Counted from the first letter of the stretch, positions 26,650 to 36,870 are shown. The stretch is 64,000 bases of DNA from Aeromonas aquatica (GCF_000764655.1 NZ_JRGL01000088.1:46703-110702), one strand, 5' to 3'. Translations and numbers: made by a program. Notes: generated by a model from the sequence alone, not told the origin.

Positions 26650-29600
26650 TCATTCGGCCTGCTCGGGCGCCAGGCCACGGCGGCGCCACAGATAGAAGGC
26701 CGCGGGCAGCACCAGCAGGGTCAGCACCAGGGCCGTCACCATGCCGCCTATCATGGGCGCGGCGATGCGCTGCATCACCTCGGAGCCGGTGCCGTGGCTC
26801 CACATGATGGGCAGCAAGCCGGCGATGATGGTGACCACCGTCATCATCTTGGGGCGCAGCCGCAGGGCGGCGCCCTGGATGACGGCCTGATGCAGGCCGC
26901 GCAAGTCGGGTTTGCCACGGGCCACCAGATCGTCCCAGGCGTGGTTGAGGTAGACCAGCATCAGTACGCCGGTCTCCACCGCCACCCCGGCCAGGGCGAT
27001 GAAACCCACCCCCACCGCCACCGAGAGGTTGAAGTCCAGCAGCCAGACGGTCCAGATACCGCCGACTACGGCGAGCGGCAGTGTGGTGAGGATCAGCAGC
27101 ACCTCCTGCATGCGGCGGAACGCCAGATAGAGCAGCAGCACTATGATGGCGAGGGTAAGCGGCACCACGTAGGCGAGGCGCGCCTTGGCCCGCTCCATGT
27201 ACTCGTACTGACCGGACCAGGTGAGGGCGTAGCCCGCCGGCAGCACCAGCTGCTTGTCCACCTGGGCCTTGGCATCGGCCACGAAGGAGCCGATGTCCCG
27301 CTCGCGGATATCCACGTAGACCCAGCCGTTCAGGCGCGCGTTCTCGCTGCGCAGCATGGGGGCCTCGTCGCTGATGTAGACCTTGGCCACGTCCGCCAGG
27401 GCGATCCGCTCCCCCTTGGGGGTCACCAGGGGCAGCAGCTCCAGGCTGCCTACCGAGTCGCGGTAGCTCTGGGGATAGCGCAGGTTGATGGGGTAGCGCT
27501 CGCGCCCCTCGATGGTCTGACCCACGTCCATGCCACCGACGGCGGTGGCCAGCACCGCCTGCACGTCGGCGATGTTGAGGCCATAGCGGGCCGCCTTGAG
27601 CCTGTCTATGTCCACCTTGACGTAGCGGCCACCGGCCACCCGCTCGGCGTAGACCGAGGCCGCCCCCTCCACCTTGCCGACGATCTGCTCGAGCTGCTGG
27701 CCGAGTCGCTGGATCACTTTGAGATCCGGCCCGGCTATCTTGATGCCGACCGGGGTCTTGATGCCGGTGGCCAGCATGTCGATGCGGGTCTTGATGGGGG
27801 GCACCCAGGCGTTGGTGAGGCCGGGGAACTGGATGAGGGAGTCGAGCTCCTCCTTCAGCTTCTCCGGGGTCATGCCGGGGCGCCACTGCTCGCGATCTTT
27901 AAGCTGGATGCTGGTCTCCATCATCACCAGATCGGCAGGGTCGGTGGCGCTGTCGGCGCGCCCCGCCTTGCCGAACACGTTCTGCACCTCGGGCACGGTG
28001 CGGATCAGCTTGTCGGTCTGTTGCAGTATTTCCCTGGCCTTGCCCACCGAGATGTTGGCCGCGGTGGTGGGCATGTACATGATGTCCCCCTCATCGAACG
28101 GCGGTATGAACTCGGAGCCCAGATATCTGAGTGGCCAGAAGCCGATGACGGTCACCGTCAGCGCCAGCAGCAAGGTGGTCTTGGGGCGGGCCAGCACGGC
28201 GTTGAGCAGCGGGATATAGCCCTGACTTAAGCCACGGTTGAGGGGGTTGGCCTGTTCCGCCAGCACCTTGCCGCGAATGAAGTAACCCATGATCACCGGA
28301 ACGAGCGTGATGGAGAGCCCGGCCGCCGCCGCCATGGCGTAGGTCTTGGTGTAGGCGAGGGGATGGAACATACGCCCCTCCTGCGCCTCCAGCGCGAACA
28401 CCGGCAGGAAGCTCATGGTGATGATGAGCAGGGAGAAGAAGATGGCGGGCCCCACCTCTATGCTCGCCTCGACGATCACCTGCCAGCGGTTCTTGTCGGT
28501 GAGTTCGGTGCGCTCCATATGCTTGTGGACGTTCTCTATCATCACTATGGCGCCATCCACCATGGCGCCGATGGCGATGGCGATGCCGCCAAGGGACATG
28601 ATGTTGGCGTTGATCCCCTGCAGGTGCATGACGATGAAGGCCACCAGAATCGCGATGGGCAGGGTGATGACCACCACCAGCGAGGATCTCAGGTGGAACA
28701 GGAAGGCCAGACAGACCAGCACCACCACCGCGAACTCCTCGATGAGCTTGCCGGAGAGGTTGTCGATGGCGCGCTGGATGAGATCGGAGCGGTCGTAGAC
28801 GGTGACCACCTCCACCCCCTCCGGCAGGCTGCTCTTGAGATCGCGCAGCCGCGTCTTGACCCCGTCTATGGTGCGCTGGGCGTTCTCGCCGAAACGCATG
28901 ACGATGATGCCGCCCACCACCTCGCCCTCGCCGTTGAGCTCGGCGACGCCGCGCCGGCTCTGGGGGCCGGTGACCACATCCGCCACGTCTCCCAGCAGCA
29001 GGGGGGCGCCCCGCACCTGGGTGCCGAGGGGTATCTGCTTGAGATCTTCGACGCTCTTCAGATAGCCGTTGGAGCGCACCATATACTCGGCTTCCGCCAT
29101 CTCGATGACGGAGGCGCCTGTCTCCTGGTTGCCCTGCTCGATGGCGGTCTGGATGAGGGAGAGCGGGATGCCGTAGGCGCGCAGCTTGTCCGGATCGACC
29201 CGCACCTGGTACTGGCGCACCATGCCGCCCACGGTCGCCACCTCTGAGACCCCGTTCACCGTCTGCAGCTCGTATTTCAGGAACCAGTTCTGCAGGGAGG
29301 TGAGTTCGCTCAGATCGTGTTTGCCGCTCCTGTCCACCAGGGCGTATTGGTAGACCCAGCCCACCCCGGTGGCGTCGGGGCCGAGCTGGGGCTGCGCCGA
29401 GCCGGGCAGGCTCGGGGCCACCTGGCTCAGGTACTCCAGCACCCGGGCGCGGGCCCAGTAGAGATCGGTGCTGTCGTCAAACAGCACATAGACGAAGGAG
29501 TCGCCGAAGAAGGAGTAGCCGCGCACCGTAGTGGCGCCCGGCACCGCCAGCATGGCGGTGGTGAGCGGGTAGGTGACCTGATCCTCCACCACCTGGGGCG

Positions 29601-29769
29601 CCTGGCCCGGGTAGGCCGTCTTGATGATCACCTGCACGTCGGAGAGGTCCGGCAGGGCATCGACCGGGGTCTGCTTGACCGACCAGAGCCCCCAGGCGGT
29701 CAGCATGAGGGTGAGCAGCAACACCAGGAAGCGGTTGCCGACGGACCAGCGGATGACAGATGGGATCAT
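26650..29769 (-). CDS. cusA: heavy-metal RND efflux pump, CusA type
   Basis: Inner-membrane proton-driven RND transporter exporting monovalent copper and silver through CusB and an outer-membrane channel. The 1039-aa product has twelve helices and two large periplasmic loops. It is collinear with E. coli CusA: DALPDLSDVQVIIKTAYPGQ near the N-terminus and the proton-relay aspartate in GAMVDGAIVMIEN of helix 4. The start at 29769 overlaps the stop of a 26-codon mini-ORF that resembles its own N-terminus. It is transcribed with cusB upstream and cusF downstream. No cusC outer-membrane gene is in this operon. Confidence 0.95.
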   Translation of the reverse strand: MIPSVIRWSVGNRFLVLLLTLMLTAWGLWSVKQTPVDALPDLSDVQVIIKTAYPGQAPQVVEDQVTYPLTTAMLAVPGATTVRGYSFFGDSFVYVLFDDSTDLYWARARVLEYLSQVAPSLPGSAQPQLGPDATGVGWVYQYALVDRSGKHDLSELTSLQNWFLKYELQTVNGVSEVATVGGMVRQYQVRVDPDKLRAYGIPLSLIQTAIEQGNQETGASVIEMAEAEYMVRSNGYLKSVEDLKQIPLGTQVRGAPLLLGDVADVVTGPQSRRGVAELNGEGEVVGGIIVMRFGENAQRTIDGVKTRLRDLKSSLPEGVEVVTVYDRSDLIQRAIDNLSGKLIEEFAVVVLVCLAFLFHLRSSLVVVITLPIAILVAFIVMHLQGINANIMSLGGIAIAIGAMVDGAIVMIENVHKHMERTELTDKNRWQVIVEASIEVGPAIFFSLLIITMSFLPVFALEAQEGRMFHPLAYTKTYAMAAAAGLSITLVPVIMGYFIRGKVLAEQANPLNRGLSQGYIPLLNAVLARPKTTLLLALTVTVIGFWPLRYLGSEFIPPFDEGDIMYMPTTAANISVGKAREILQQTDKLIRTVPEVQNVFGKAGRADSATDPADLVMMETSIQLKDREQWRPGMTPEKLKEELDSLIQFPGLTNAWVPPIKTRIDMLATGIKTPVGIKIAGPDLKVIQRLGQQLEQIVGKVEGAASVYAERVAGGRYVKVDIDRLKAARYGLNIADVQAVLATAVGGMDVGQTIEGRERYPINLRYPQSYRDSVGSLELLPLVTPKGERIALADVAKVYISDEAPMLRSENARLNGWVYVDIRERDIGSFVADAKAQVDKQLVLPAGYALTWSGQYEYMERAKARLAYVVPLTLAIIVLLLYLAFRRMQEVLLILTTLPLAVVGGIWTVWLLDFNLSVAVGVGFIALAGVAVETGVLMLVYLNHAWDDLVARGKPDLRGLHQAVIQGAALRLRPKMMTVVTIIAGLLPIMWSHGTGSEVMQRIAAPMIGGMVTALVLTLLVLPAAFYLWRRRGLAPEQAE

Positions 29770-29846
29770 GGCTTGACTCCTCTCGCTTGGCGCGCAGGCA
29801 GCAGGACTCGGTTGCCGGCAAAGCGGCAGATGATGGACGGGATCAT
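29766..29846 (-). CDS. 26-codon mini-ORF between cusB and cusA, degenerate copy of the cusA 5' end
   Basis: The frame starts ATG at 29846, overlapping the cusB stop as ATGA, and reads MIPSIICRFAGNRVLLPARQ and six more residues. Its TGA overlaps the cusA start, again as ATGA. The first 13 residues align with CusA's MIPSVIRWSVGNR, and the DNA is about three-quarters identical over 45 bp, so it looks like a diverged tandem duplication of the junction. It may act only to carry ribosomes from cusB to cusA. Whether the peptide is made is unknown. Confidence 0.55.
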   Translation of the reverse strand: MIPSIICRFAGNRVLLPARQARGVKP

Positions 29847-31333
29847 GGCTTGTCCCCCATCTGGTGCTGGCTGTGGTCCATGCCGTCCATGCCCTTTATC
29901 TCATCCTTGGCAGGGGCATCCTCGACATGGATGTTGACGATGCGGTACTCATCCCCCTGCTGCTCGACCTGCAGGTGCAGGCGCTGCCCCTGGACGAGCT
30001 TGCTCATGTCGACGCCATCTGCCACGGCGAAGTCCATCTCCATGGCGGGCCACTGCCACTCGGGGATCGGCTGGTGGGCGACGGTCAGGGTGCGGCTCGC
30101 CAGATCCAGCGACTGGATCTCCCCCTGGGTCCAGATCTGCTGCGGCCGCACTGCCGTCATGCGTTGGAAGTCGGAGTCGATGCTGGACTCGGAGTCGAGC
30201 AGGAACTGGGCCGAGCTGACTATGTTGTCCCCCGGCTCGACCCCGTCGAGGATGGCGACCCTGTCACCGAACTGGGCGCCCAGGGTGACCGCCACCGACT
30301 TGAAGCCGCCATCCCCCAGTGCCAGCACCAGCCGGTTCTGACTGCCGGTGCGGATCACCGCCTCACTCGGTACCACCATCTGGGGCTCGCCCTTGCCGCT
30401 GCGAATGCTCACCTTGGCGAACATGTTGGGTTTCAAAAACTCGTCCGGGTTGTCGAAGCGCAGTCGCACCTTGAGGGTGCGGGTGGCGGCGTCCAGGGTG
30501 GGGTAGAGGTAATCCACCTTGCCCTGCCAGCGCCGGCCGGGGGCGTAATCCAGGGTCATGGTGACAGGGTCGCCCACCTTCAGCTGGCCGGCCTGGCGCT
30601 CGAACACTTCGGCGCTGACCCACACCTGCTGCAGGGTGCTGATGTTGAACAGGGCGGCGGCGGGCTCCACGTACTGGCCCTCGCGCACCTTGAGATCGGA
30701 GACATAGCCGCTGCTGGGGGCATAGATGCGCACCGTCTCGCTCACCTGGCGGGTGCGCTTGAGGGAGGCTATCTGATCCGCCGGTACCTGCAGGGACTTG
30801 AGCTTGCCCTCGGCGGCGCGCAGCAGCAGCGGGTTGGCAGTGTTGAGCGCCAGCAGGTATTCGTGCTGGGCGTTGACCAGATCCGGCGCGTAGAGATCGT
30901 AGATGAAGCTGCCCTTGGCGATGCGCTGGCCCTCGTTCTTGATGGCCAGGGTGCGGATCCAGCCCGCCATGCGGGCATTGATGGCCTCCAGCCGCTCCTC
31001 GTCGTAGCCCACGTAGCCGACCGTCTCGATCTGCTGGTGGAGGGGCAGGCGCTCTACCTTGGCGAGCCGTACCCCCAGGTTCTGCTGGATCTCGGGGCTG
31101 ATGGTGACGGTGCCGGGGGAGCCGCTCTTCTGCTCCTCATAGACGGGGATGAAGTCCATCCCCATGTTGTCCTTGGCGGGGGCGTCGCGCCTGTCACGCG
31201 GATCCATGGGGTTGACCCAGTAGAGTGGGGCCTTCGCCTCAGGCCCACTGCCGGCGGTCTGGCTGGCGGCCCAGTAGCCGCCACCGGCGCCGAGGGCGAG
31301 CAGCAGGGCGGACATCAGCAGGCTCTTGTTCAT
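29843..31333 (-). CDS. cusB: CusB-type periplasmic adaptor with C-terminal CusF-like domain
   Basis: Periplasmic adaptor of the copper/silver RND pump. The 496-aa product is about 90 residues longer than E. coli CusB. It has an N-terminal signal/anchor (MNKSLLMSALLLALGAGGGY), the heavy-metal-binding YWVNPMDPR segment, lipoyl, hairpin and barrel domains (about 90-385), then an added domain (about 405-475) with the CusF pattern AHQPIPEWQWPAMEM, retaining His, Trp and two Met ligands. It ends in an MDGMDHSQHQM tail. Such a fusion is known in SilB of Cupriavidus metallidurans. The longer open frame upstream is not used; 31333 gives the signal sequence. Confidence 0.9.
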   Translation of the reverse strand: MNKSLLMSALLLALGAGGGYWAASQTAGSGPEAKAPLYWVNPMDPRDRRDAPAKDNMGMDFIPVYEEQKSGSPGTVTISPEIQQNLGVRLAKVERLPLHQQIETVGYVGYDEERLEAINARMAGWIRTLAIKNEGQRIAKGSFIYDLYAPDLVNAQHEYLLALNTANPLLLRAAEGKLKSLQVPADQIASLKRTRQVSETVRIYAPSSGYVSDLKVREGQYVEPAAALFNISTLQQVWVSAEVFERQAGQLKVGDPVTMTLDYAPGRRWQGKVDYLYPTLDAATRTLKVRLRFDNPDEFLKPNMFAKVSIRSGKGEPQMVVPSEAVIRTGSQNRLVLALGDGGFKSVAVTLGAQFGDRVAILDGVEPGDNIVSSAQFLLDSESSIDSDFQRMTAVRPQQIWTQGEIQSLDLASRTLTVAHQPIPEWQWPAMEMDFAVADGVDMSKLVQGQRLHLQVEQQGDEYRIVNIHVEDAPAKDEIKGMDGMDHSQHQMGDKP

Positions 31334-31664
31334 AACAGGCCTCCGGCGCGGATCTGCATGCAGAAAGTGCAGGAGGACGGGGCGCCCGGGGAGGCGACAA
31401 AGTTGGCTGGTGACATGGTACATCTTCTCTTCTGTCAGGCCGCGAGCGCTGAGGGAGTCTGTGAGATGGCGCAGCCCTCATGGGGTTGGCACCGGTCACG
31501 GCGACCTGAACGACAGGCTTGGCGGCAAACGGGGCGTCACTGACGAGTCAGCAGACGCACGGCACCTTGCGCCCTCGGGGCATGGCCAATCGGGGCAAGA
31601 TCAGGCAAGGCGCGGGATCCCGTGCAAGACAAGGCTTGCAACGGGCGCGCAGGAGAAGGTCTAT
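31334..31664. other. gap within the copper operon
   Basis: About 330 bp between the 144-aa gene and cusB. I find no credible gene on either strand and no T-tailed hairpin, so it may be an untranslated spacer. A separate cusB promoter here cannot be excluded. No remnant of a cusC gene was recognised. Confidence 0.4.
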
Positions 31665-32099
31665 CTAATGGCGTAGCACAGAGAGCATCAGATGCCGTCT
31701 GGGCCAGGAAGGGGGGTGAGTGCCACGCAGGCGCAGGAGCGGATCCCGTAACCAGTGATCCAGTACGGCGGTGAGGGTGCGGGGTTGCAGCAACAGGGGG
31801 AGGACCAGCAGGGTCAGCAGCGCCGCCAGCAAGAGCAGGCCACTGCCGCCGGGGGAGGTGAGGCCGCCGTGCATCTGGCAATCCCCCTGGCTCAGGGTCG
31901 CGCCAGCTTGTCCGTCATCGCTCCCATGGCAGGCGAGCCCCTGCATGGCAGGCATCTCTGCGTCTGTGTTCATCACCAGGTTGGTCGGGGTGGCATTCGT
32001 CACTCCATGCCAACTGACGCAGAGGGTGAGATTGCAGACGAGCACCAGCGCCAGCAACAGCCGGGCGATGAGCTCTGTGGGCAGTCTCGAGGACAACAT
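31665..32099 (-). CDS. small membrane protein with His/Met/Cys-rich loop, copper operon
   Basis: 144-aa protein without a recognised domain. An N-terminal hydrophobic segment (about 13-31) and a second one (about 87-107) flank a periplasmic-looking loop carrying MNTDAEMPAMQGLACHGSDD and GDCQMHGG, rich in potential Cu(I) ligands. The start at 32099 lies 28 nt after the -10 element of a CueR-type promoter, making this the first gene of the copper operon. A role in periplasmic copper sensing or hand-off is plausible, but it is inferred only from position and composition. It could belong to the DUF2946-like copper-associated proteins. Confidence 0.65.
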   Translation of the reverse strand: MLSSRLPTELIARLLLALVLVCNLTLCVSWHGVTNATPTNLVMNTDAEMPAMQGLACHGSDDGQAGATLSQGDCQMHGGLTSPGGSGLLLLAALLTLLVLPLLLQPRTLTAVLDHWLRDPLLRLRGTHPPSWPRRHLMLSVLRH

Positions 32100-32127
32100 G
32101 GATATTTTCCCTGTGATGAATAGGGTG

Positions 32128-32158
32128 AATTTAAACCTTACCGAAAGGAGAAGGTCAA
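32128..32158 (-). promoter_or_regulatory. CueR-type (MerR family) copper promoter
   Basis: On the minus strand the -35 TTGACC (32153-32158) and -10 TAAATT (32128-32133) are separated by 19 bp. This is the over-long spacer typical of MerR-family promoters. The spacer holds the dyad ACCTT...AAGGT as in CueR operators. It should switch on the copper operon when Cu(I) or Ag(I) rises. Confidence 0.85.
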
Positions 32159-32255
32159 GGCATGACGTCATCAGATGGGAAACCGGTGACAGGAATGGCG
32201 CGGCCGTCACATTGGCAGGCAAAAAAAGCCCCCGCATGGCGGGGGCTCGTCAGTC

Positions 32256-35200
32256 TCAGTGTTTCTCCTCGGGCGCGGGAGCGCCTTTTTGCTCCGATCG
32301 CCGCATGATGAGGCGGAAGAAGAGCGGGATGAAGAAGATGGCGATGAAGGTGGCCGCCAGCATGCCGCCGATGACGGGCCAGCCGAGGGCGTGACGGCTG
32401 GCGGCGCCGGCACCGCTCGAGGTGACCAGGGGCACACAACCGAGGATGAAGGCGAGCGAGGTCATGACGATGGGACGAAAACGCAGCCGCGCCGCCTCCA
32501 GCGCCGATTCCAGCAGGCTCATCCCCTCTTCGTGTTTCATCACCGCAAACTCGACGATCAGGATGGCGTTCTTGGCGGCGAGGCCAACCAGTGTCACCAG
32601 CCCTATCTGGAAGTAGACGTTGTTGGTGAGCCCTACCGCCCAGGTGGCGAAGAGGGCGCCAAACAGGGCGAAGGGTACGGCGGTGATGACCGCGAAGGGC
32701 AGGGTCCAGCGCTCGTACTGGGCCGCCAGGATCAGGAACACCATGATGATGCCAAAGCCAAAGGCGGTGCCGGCACTGCCTGCCGCCTCTTTCTCCTGAT
32801 AGGCGGAGCCGGTCCACTCCAGCTTGGCTTCGTTGCCCAGGGTCTCGTCAGCCACCTGCTCCAGCGCGGCGATGGCCTGACCCGAGCTGTAGCCGGGGGC
32901 TGGCTGCGCCATGATCTTGGCCGCCGGGAAGATGTTGAAGCGCTCGACCAGCTCGGGGCCGGTGGCATCGCGTACCGTCACCAGGCTGGTGAGGGGGATC
33001 ATGTCGCCCTTGTCGGAGCGGACATAGACGTTGCGAATGTCACTCTTGTGGGCCCGGTAGTCCGCCTCGGACTGCAACTGGACCCGGTAGGTACGACCGA
33101 ACTGGTTGAAGTCGTTGACATAGACCTGGCCGAAGGTGGCCTGCATGGTGTCAAACACCGCGTTGATGGGCAGCCCCAGCGCCTTGGCCTTCTCCCTGTC
33201 GAGATCCAGGAAGACCTGGGGCACATTGGCCCGGTAGGTGGTGGTGACACTGGCCAGCTCGGGCCGTTGTTTGGCCGCTTCCAGCAGGCGATCCACCTCG
33301 CCGGCGAAGGCCTTGGTATCACCCGATCCCCGATCTTGCAGATAGCCTTCCAGTCCGCCCGTGGTGGACATGCCCTGGATGGGGGGCGGGTTGAAGGAGG
33401 CGACGACGCCATCGGATTGCCCCATGACGCTGAACCCCTGCAGCGTCTTGGCGAGGGAGAAGGAGTCCTGGCCCTCGCCCTGACGCTCGCCCCAGTCCTT
33501 GAGGGTGATGAAGCTCAGGCCCCGGTTGCTGATGATGGCGCTCGACAGTATGTCAAAGCCCGAGAAGGTGACCACGTCCTGCACGTTGGGGTTGGCCATG
33601 GCAATCTTGTCGAACTGATCCGCGACGGCCTGGGTGCGGGTGAGGGCGGAGGCGTCCGGCAGCATGACCGAGGAGATGAGGTAACCCTGATCCTCGTCGG
33701 GCACCAGGGCGCCGGGCACCTTCAGCAAGAGCACATAGATCCCGGCCAGGATGAGCACGATGATGGTGAAGGCGATGCCGACCCGGCGGTTGAGGAAGGC
33801 CACCCCCCGCACGTAGCGGGAGGTCAGCTTGTCAAACTGGGCGTTAAACCAGACGAAGAAGCGCGCCGGTTTATGGTGTCCCTCCTTGAGCAGGATGGCG
33901 CACAGAGCCGGAGAGAGGGTCAGCGCCACCAGACCCGAGATGGTCACGGAGACGGCGATGGTGATGGCGAACTGCTTGTACATGACCCCGGTCATGCCGC
34001 CCATGAAGGCGACCGGCAGGAACACGGCGCACAGCACCAGCACGATGGCGACCACGGGGCCGGAGACCTCCTGCATGGCGAGGATGGCGGCCTCCTTGGG
34101 CGAACACTTCTTCTCCTGCATGATCCGCTCGACGTTCTCCAGCACCACTATGGCGTCATCCACGACGATGCCGATGGCGAGCACCATGCCGAACAGGGTC
34201 AGCAAGTTGATGGAGAAACCCAGCACCAGCATGCCGGCGAAGGTCCCGATCAGCGACACCGGCACCGCGATACAGGGGATCAGGGTGGCGCGCAGGTTTT
34301 GCAGGAACAGATAGACCACGCAGAACACCAGCACGATCGCCTCGATCAGGGTATGTACCACCTCCTCGATGGAGATCTTCACGAACTCAGTGGTGTCGTA
34401 GGGGATCCTGTACTCCATCCCCAGGGGGAAGCGGGTCTTGAGGGAAGCCATGGTGCTGTTGATCTGATCCGACACCGCGACCGCGTTGGCGCCGGGCTGC
34501 AGGTAGATGGCGATGCCGATGGCCTGCTTGCCGTTGGCCTTGGCAGTCACGTCATAGTCCTTGCCCCCGAGCTCCACCCTGGCCACGTCTTTCACCCGGA
34601 TCTTGGAGCCGTCCGGCATGGAGCGGATGATGATGTTCTGGAACTCGGTCACATCCTCGAGCCGCCCCTTGGTCTGCACCGTGTAGGTGAAGTCGATGGG
34701 GGCCGAGGTGGGCTGAGCCCCTATCTTGCCGGCCGCGAACTGGGTGTTCTGCTCACGAATGGCGCTGACCACATCGCTGGTGGTCAGGCCAAGCTGGGCC
34801 AGCCGGTCCGGCCTGAGCCAGATGCGCATGGCATAGTCGGTGCCGCCAAACAGCGTGGTATCGCCGACCCCGGGGATACGCTTGAGCTCATCGATGATGT
34901 TGAGCAGGGCGTAGTTGGAGAGATAGGTGGTATCAAAGGTGGCTTCCGGCGACTCCAGGGTGATCACCTGCAGTATGGAGGTGGACTTCTTGCGCACCGT
35001 CACTCCCTGCTGCTTCACGTCGTCGGGCAACTGGGCCATGGCGGCCGAGACCCGGTTGTTGACGTTGATGGTGGCCTGATCCGGATCCGTGCCGATGCTG
35101 AAGTAGACGTTCAGGTTCATCTGGCCGTTGGAGGCGGAGCCGGACTGCATGTAGATCATGTCCTCGACGCCGTTGATCTGCTGCTCGATGGGGGCGGCGA

Positions 35201-35384
35201 CCGTCTGGGAGATGACCTCGGGGGTGGCGCCTGAATAGTAGGCTGTGACCTGCACCACGGGCGGGGTGATCTGCGGATACTGCTCGATGGAGAGGGAGCG
35301 CATCGCTGCCAGGCCCGCCAGCACGATGATGATCGAGATCACGCTGGCAAAGATGGGGCGTTCGATGAAGAACTTGGAAAACAT
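32256..35384 (-). CDS. RND multidrug efflux pump (HAE-1 family)
   Basis: Inner-membrane proton/drug antiporter. The 1042-aa product has the AcrB plan: N-terminal [17 protein letters not shown], twelve helices, and the helix-4 aspartate pair in [19 protein letters not shown]. Length is typical (AcrB 1049). The adaptor gene lies 9 bp upstream on the same strand; no outer-membrane factor gene is adjacent, so a shared TolC is likely. Drug specificity cannot be read from the sequence. AheB of Aeromonas is one candidate name, but I cannot confirm it. Confidence 0.92.
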   Translation of the reverse strand: MFSKFFIERPIFASVISIIIVLAGLAAMRSLSIEQYPQITPPVVQVTAYYSGATPEVISQTVAAPIEQQINGVEDMIYMQSGSASNGQMNLNVYFSIGTDPDQATINVNNRVSAAMAQLPDDVKQQGVTVRKKSTSILQVITLESPEATFDTTYLSNYALLNIIDELKRIPGVGDTTLFGGTDYAMRIWLRPDRLAQLGLTTSDVVSAIREQNTQFAAGKIGAQPTSAPIDFTYTVQTKGRLEDVTEFQNIIIRSMPDGSKIRVKDVARVELGGKDYDVTAKANGKQAIGIAIYLQPGANAVAVSDQINSTMASLKTRFPLGMEYRIPYDTTEFVKISIEEVVHTLIEAIVLVFCVVYLFLQNLRATLIPCIAVPVSLIGTFAGMLVLGFSINLLTLFGMVLAIGIVVDDAIVVLENVERIMQEKKCSPKEAAILAMQEVSGPVVAIVLVLCAVFLPVAFMGGMTGVMYKQFAITIAVSVTISGLVALTLSPALCAILLKEGHHKPARFFVWFNAQFDKLTSRYVRGVAFLNRRVGIAFTIIVLILAGIYVLLLKVPGALVPDEDQGYLISSVMLPDASALTRTQAVADQFDKIAMANPNVQDVVTFSGFDILSSAIISNRGLSFITLKDWGERQGEGQDSFSLAKTLQGFSVMGQSDGVVASFNPPPIQGMSTTGGLEGYLQDRGSGDTKAFAGEVDRLLEAAKQRPELASVTTTYRANVPQVFLDLDREKAKALGLPINAVFDTMQATFGQVYVNDFNQFGRTYRVQLQSEADYRAHKSDIRNVYVRSDKGDMIPLTSLVTVRDATGPELVERFNIFPAAKIMAQPAPGYSSGQAIAALEQVADETLGNEAKLEWTGSAYQEKEAAGSAGTAFGFGIIMVFLILAAQYERWTLPFAVITAVPFALFGALFATWAVGLTNNVYFQIGLVTLVGLAAKNAILIVEFAVMKHEEGMSLLESALEAARLRFRPIVMTSLAFILGCVPLVTSSGAGAASRHALGWPVIGGMLAATFIAIFFIPLFFRLIMRRSEQKGAPAPEEKH

Positions 35385-35393
35385 ACGAACTCC

Positions 35394-36593
35394 TTATTTG
35401 CCTGCGCTGTGGTCAATGACCTTGGTGGTGATGGTTTGCATCTGCTCGGCGGAGACGGGTTTGACCAGGGCGCCGGGACGGGCCTTCATCAGCCCCTCGA
35501 CCACATACTGCTCCCCGGGGTTGAGGCCGCTGGTGACCAGCACCTTGTCCTCTATGCCCTGGCCCAGCTTGACCACCCTGGGTTCGACTTTGTTCTCGGC
35601 ATTGACCACCATCACCATGCGATCGGCCTGGGATTGCACTATGGCGCGGGAGGGCACCAGGATGGCGTTCTGGCGTACCCCCAGTTCTATGGTCATGCGT
35701 ACGAACTGGCCGGGCAGCAGAGTCCCCTGCTTGTTATCGAAGATGGCGCGCGCGCGTATGGTGCCGGTCTGGGGATCGACCCTGTTGTCGGAGAAGTTGA
35801 GATGGCCCGGCTGGGGATAGACGGAGCCGTCGGTCAGCCGGATATGGGTGCGCCAGTTGGCGTCCGTGTTGGCCTTGACCTGACCACTCTTGAGGAAATT
35901 ATCGAAGATGAGGCGATCCTGCTCCGAATAGGAGAAGTTCACATAGAGAGGATCGAACTGGGTGATGGTGGTCAAGAGGCCATTGTCACCGCTGGTGGAG
36001 ATGAGGCTGCCCTCGGACTGGGAGCTCTTGCTCGCCATGCCATCGATGGGGGCCGTGACCTGGGTGTAACCAAGGTTGAGCGCGGCCTCCTTTACCTGGG
36101 CCTGGGCCGCCTGCAGGGAGGCAACGGCCGCCTCATAGTTGGCGATGGTATCGTCGTAGTCCTTACGGCTCACCACCTGGCGACGGTAGAGCGGGATGAT
36201 CCGTTCCCGGTCGGCGCGGGCCTTGTTGAGGCGGGCCTGCTCCTGGGCCAGACTGCCCTGGGCCTGCTCCAGCGCGGCCTGGTAGGGGGCCGGGTCGATC
36301 AGGAACAGCTCCTGATTGGCCTTGACCGGTTGGCCCTCCACATAGGTGCGTTTGAGCAGTATGCCGCTCACCCTGGAGCGCACCTCTATCTCGCGAAAGC
36401 CGGCCGTTTCGCCGACCACGTCGGTGGTGAGGGGCACATCGGCCGGGGTAACGGTGGCCACCACCACGGGGACCTGAGGTTGGGCCTGGGCATCGCCGTC
36501 TTTGTTATCGCCACAGCCCGCCAGCACACTGGCCAGTGCCAGGGCCATGCAACCGCGTTTGAATGTATTTTTCCTGATGCCTGAAACTTTCAT
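35394..36593 (-). CDS. periplasmic adaptor (membrane fusion lipoprotein) of the RND pump
   Basis: AcrA/MexE-like adaptor joining the RND pump to an outer-membrane channel. The 399-aa product has a lipoprotein signal (ASVLAGC, Cys about residue 24), lipoyl domain halves (EVRSRVSGIL and YTQVTAPIDG), a helical hairpin (about 105-170) and a barrel domain. The start at 36593 has AGGAG eight bases upstream; the frame is open 18 codons further. It is first in a two-gene operon with the pump. No TetR-type repressor gene sits beside it, which is unusual for such pumps. Confidence 0.9.
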   Translation of the reverse strand: MKVSGIRKNTFKRGCMALALASVLAGCGDNKDGDAQAQPQVPVVVATVTPADVPLTTDVVGETAGFREIEVRSRVSGILLKRTYVEGQPVKANQELFLIDPAPYQAALEQAQGSLAQEQARLNKARADRERIIPLYRRQVVSRKDYDDTIANYEAAVASLQAAQAQVKEAALNLGYTQVTAPIDGMASKSSQSEGSLISTSGDNGLLTTITQFDPLYVNFSYSEQDRLIFDNFLKSGQVKANTDANWRTHIRLTDGSVYPQPGHLNFSDNRVDPQTGTIRARAIFDNKQGTLLPGQFVRMTIELGVRQNAILVPSRAIVQSQADRMVMVVNAENKVEPRVVKLGQGIEDKVLVTSGLNPGEQYVVEGLMKARPGALVKPVSAEQMQTITTKVIDHSAGK

Positions 36594-36843
36594 CTTCACA
36601 CTCCTGCCGATTGGGCCACGTATGGCTGTGCGCAATTTTATTATCAATGTGGCTTGTTAACGACATGTTTGCACATTTAACGCTTTGCTATATAACGGCT
36701 TTTTAATAATGGAGTGACAAAGTTGAACCGGAGCTGTTGTGCCTTGGCGGCAATGGGGGGAGAGGGCTGGGGAAGAGGGGAGGTCGCGACAGTCTGTGAC
36801 GGGGAGGGCGAAGGGATAAACAGCAGCAAGACGTGGGGCAATT

Positions 36844-36870
36844 CCCGTGGGGGCCAGGGGCCCCCACGGG
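36844..36870 (-). terminator. strong hairpin just after xthA
   Basis: A perfect 12-bp GC-rich stem (CCCGTGGGGGCC / GGCCCCCACGGG) with a 3-nt loop starts 7 bp beyond the xthA stop. There is no T-run on the minus strand, so it may act as a 3'-end stabiliser rather than a classical terminator. Confidence 0.55.

Noticed and set aside
32259..35234. 991-codon plus-strand frame opposite the RND pump gene
   Set aside because: Antisense shadow of a strongly conserved RND transporter; the translated sequence has no recognisable fold or motif.
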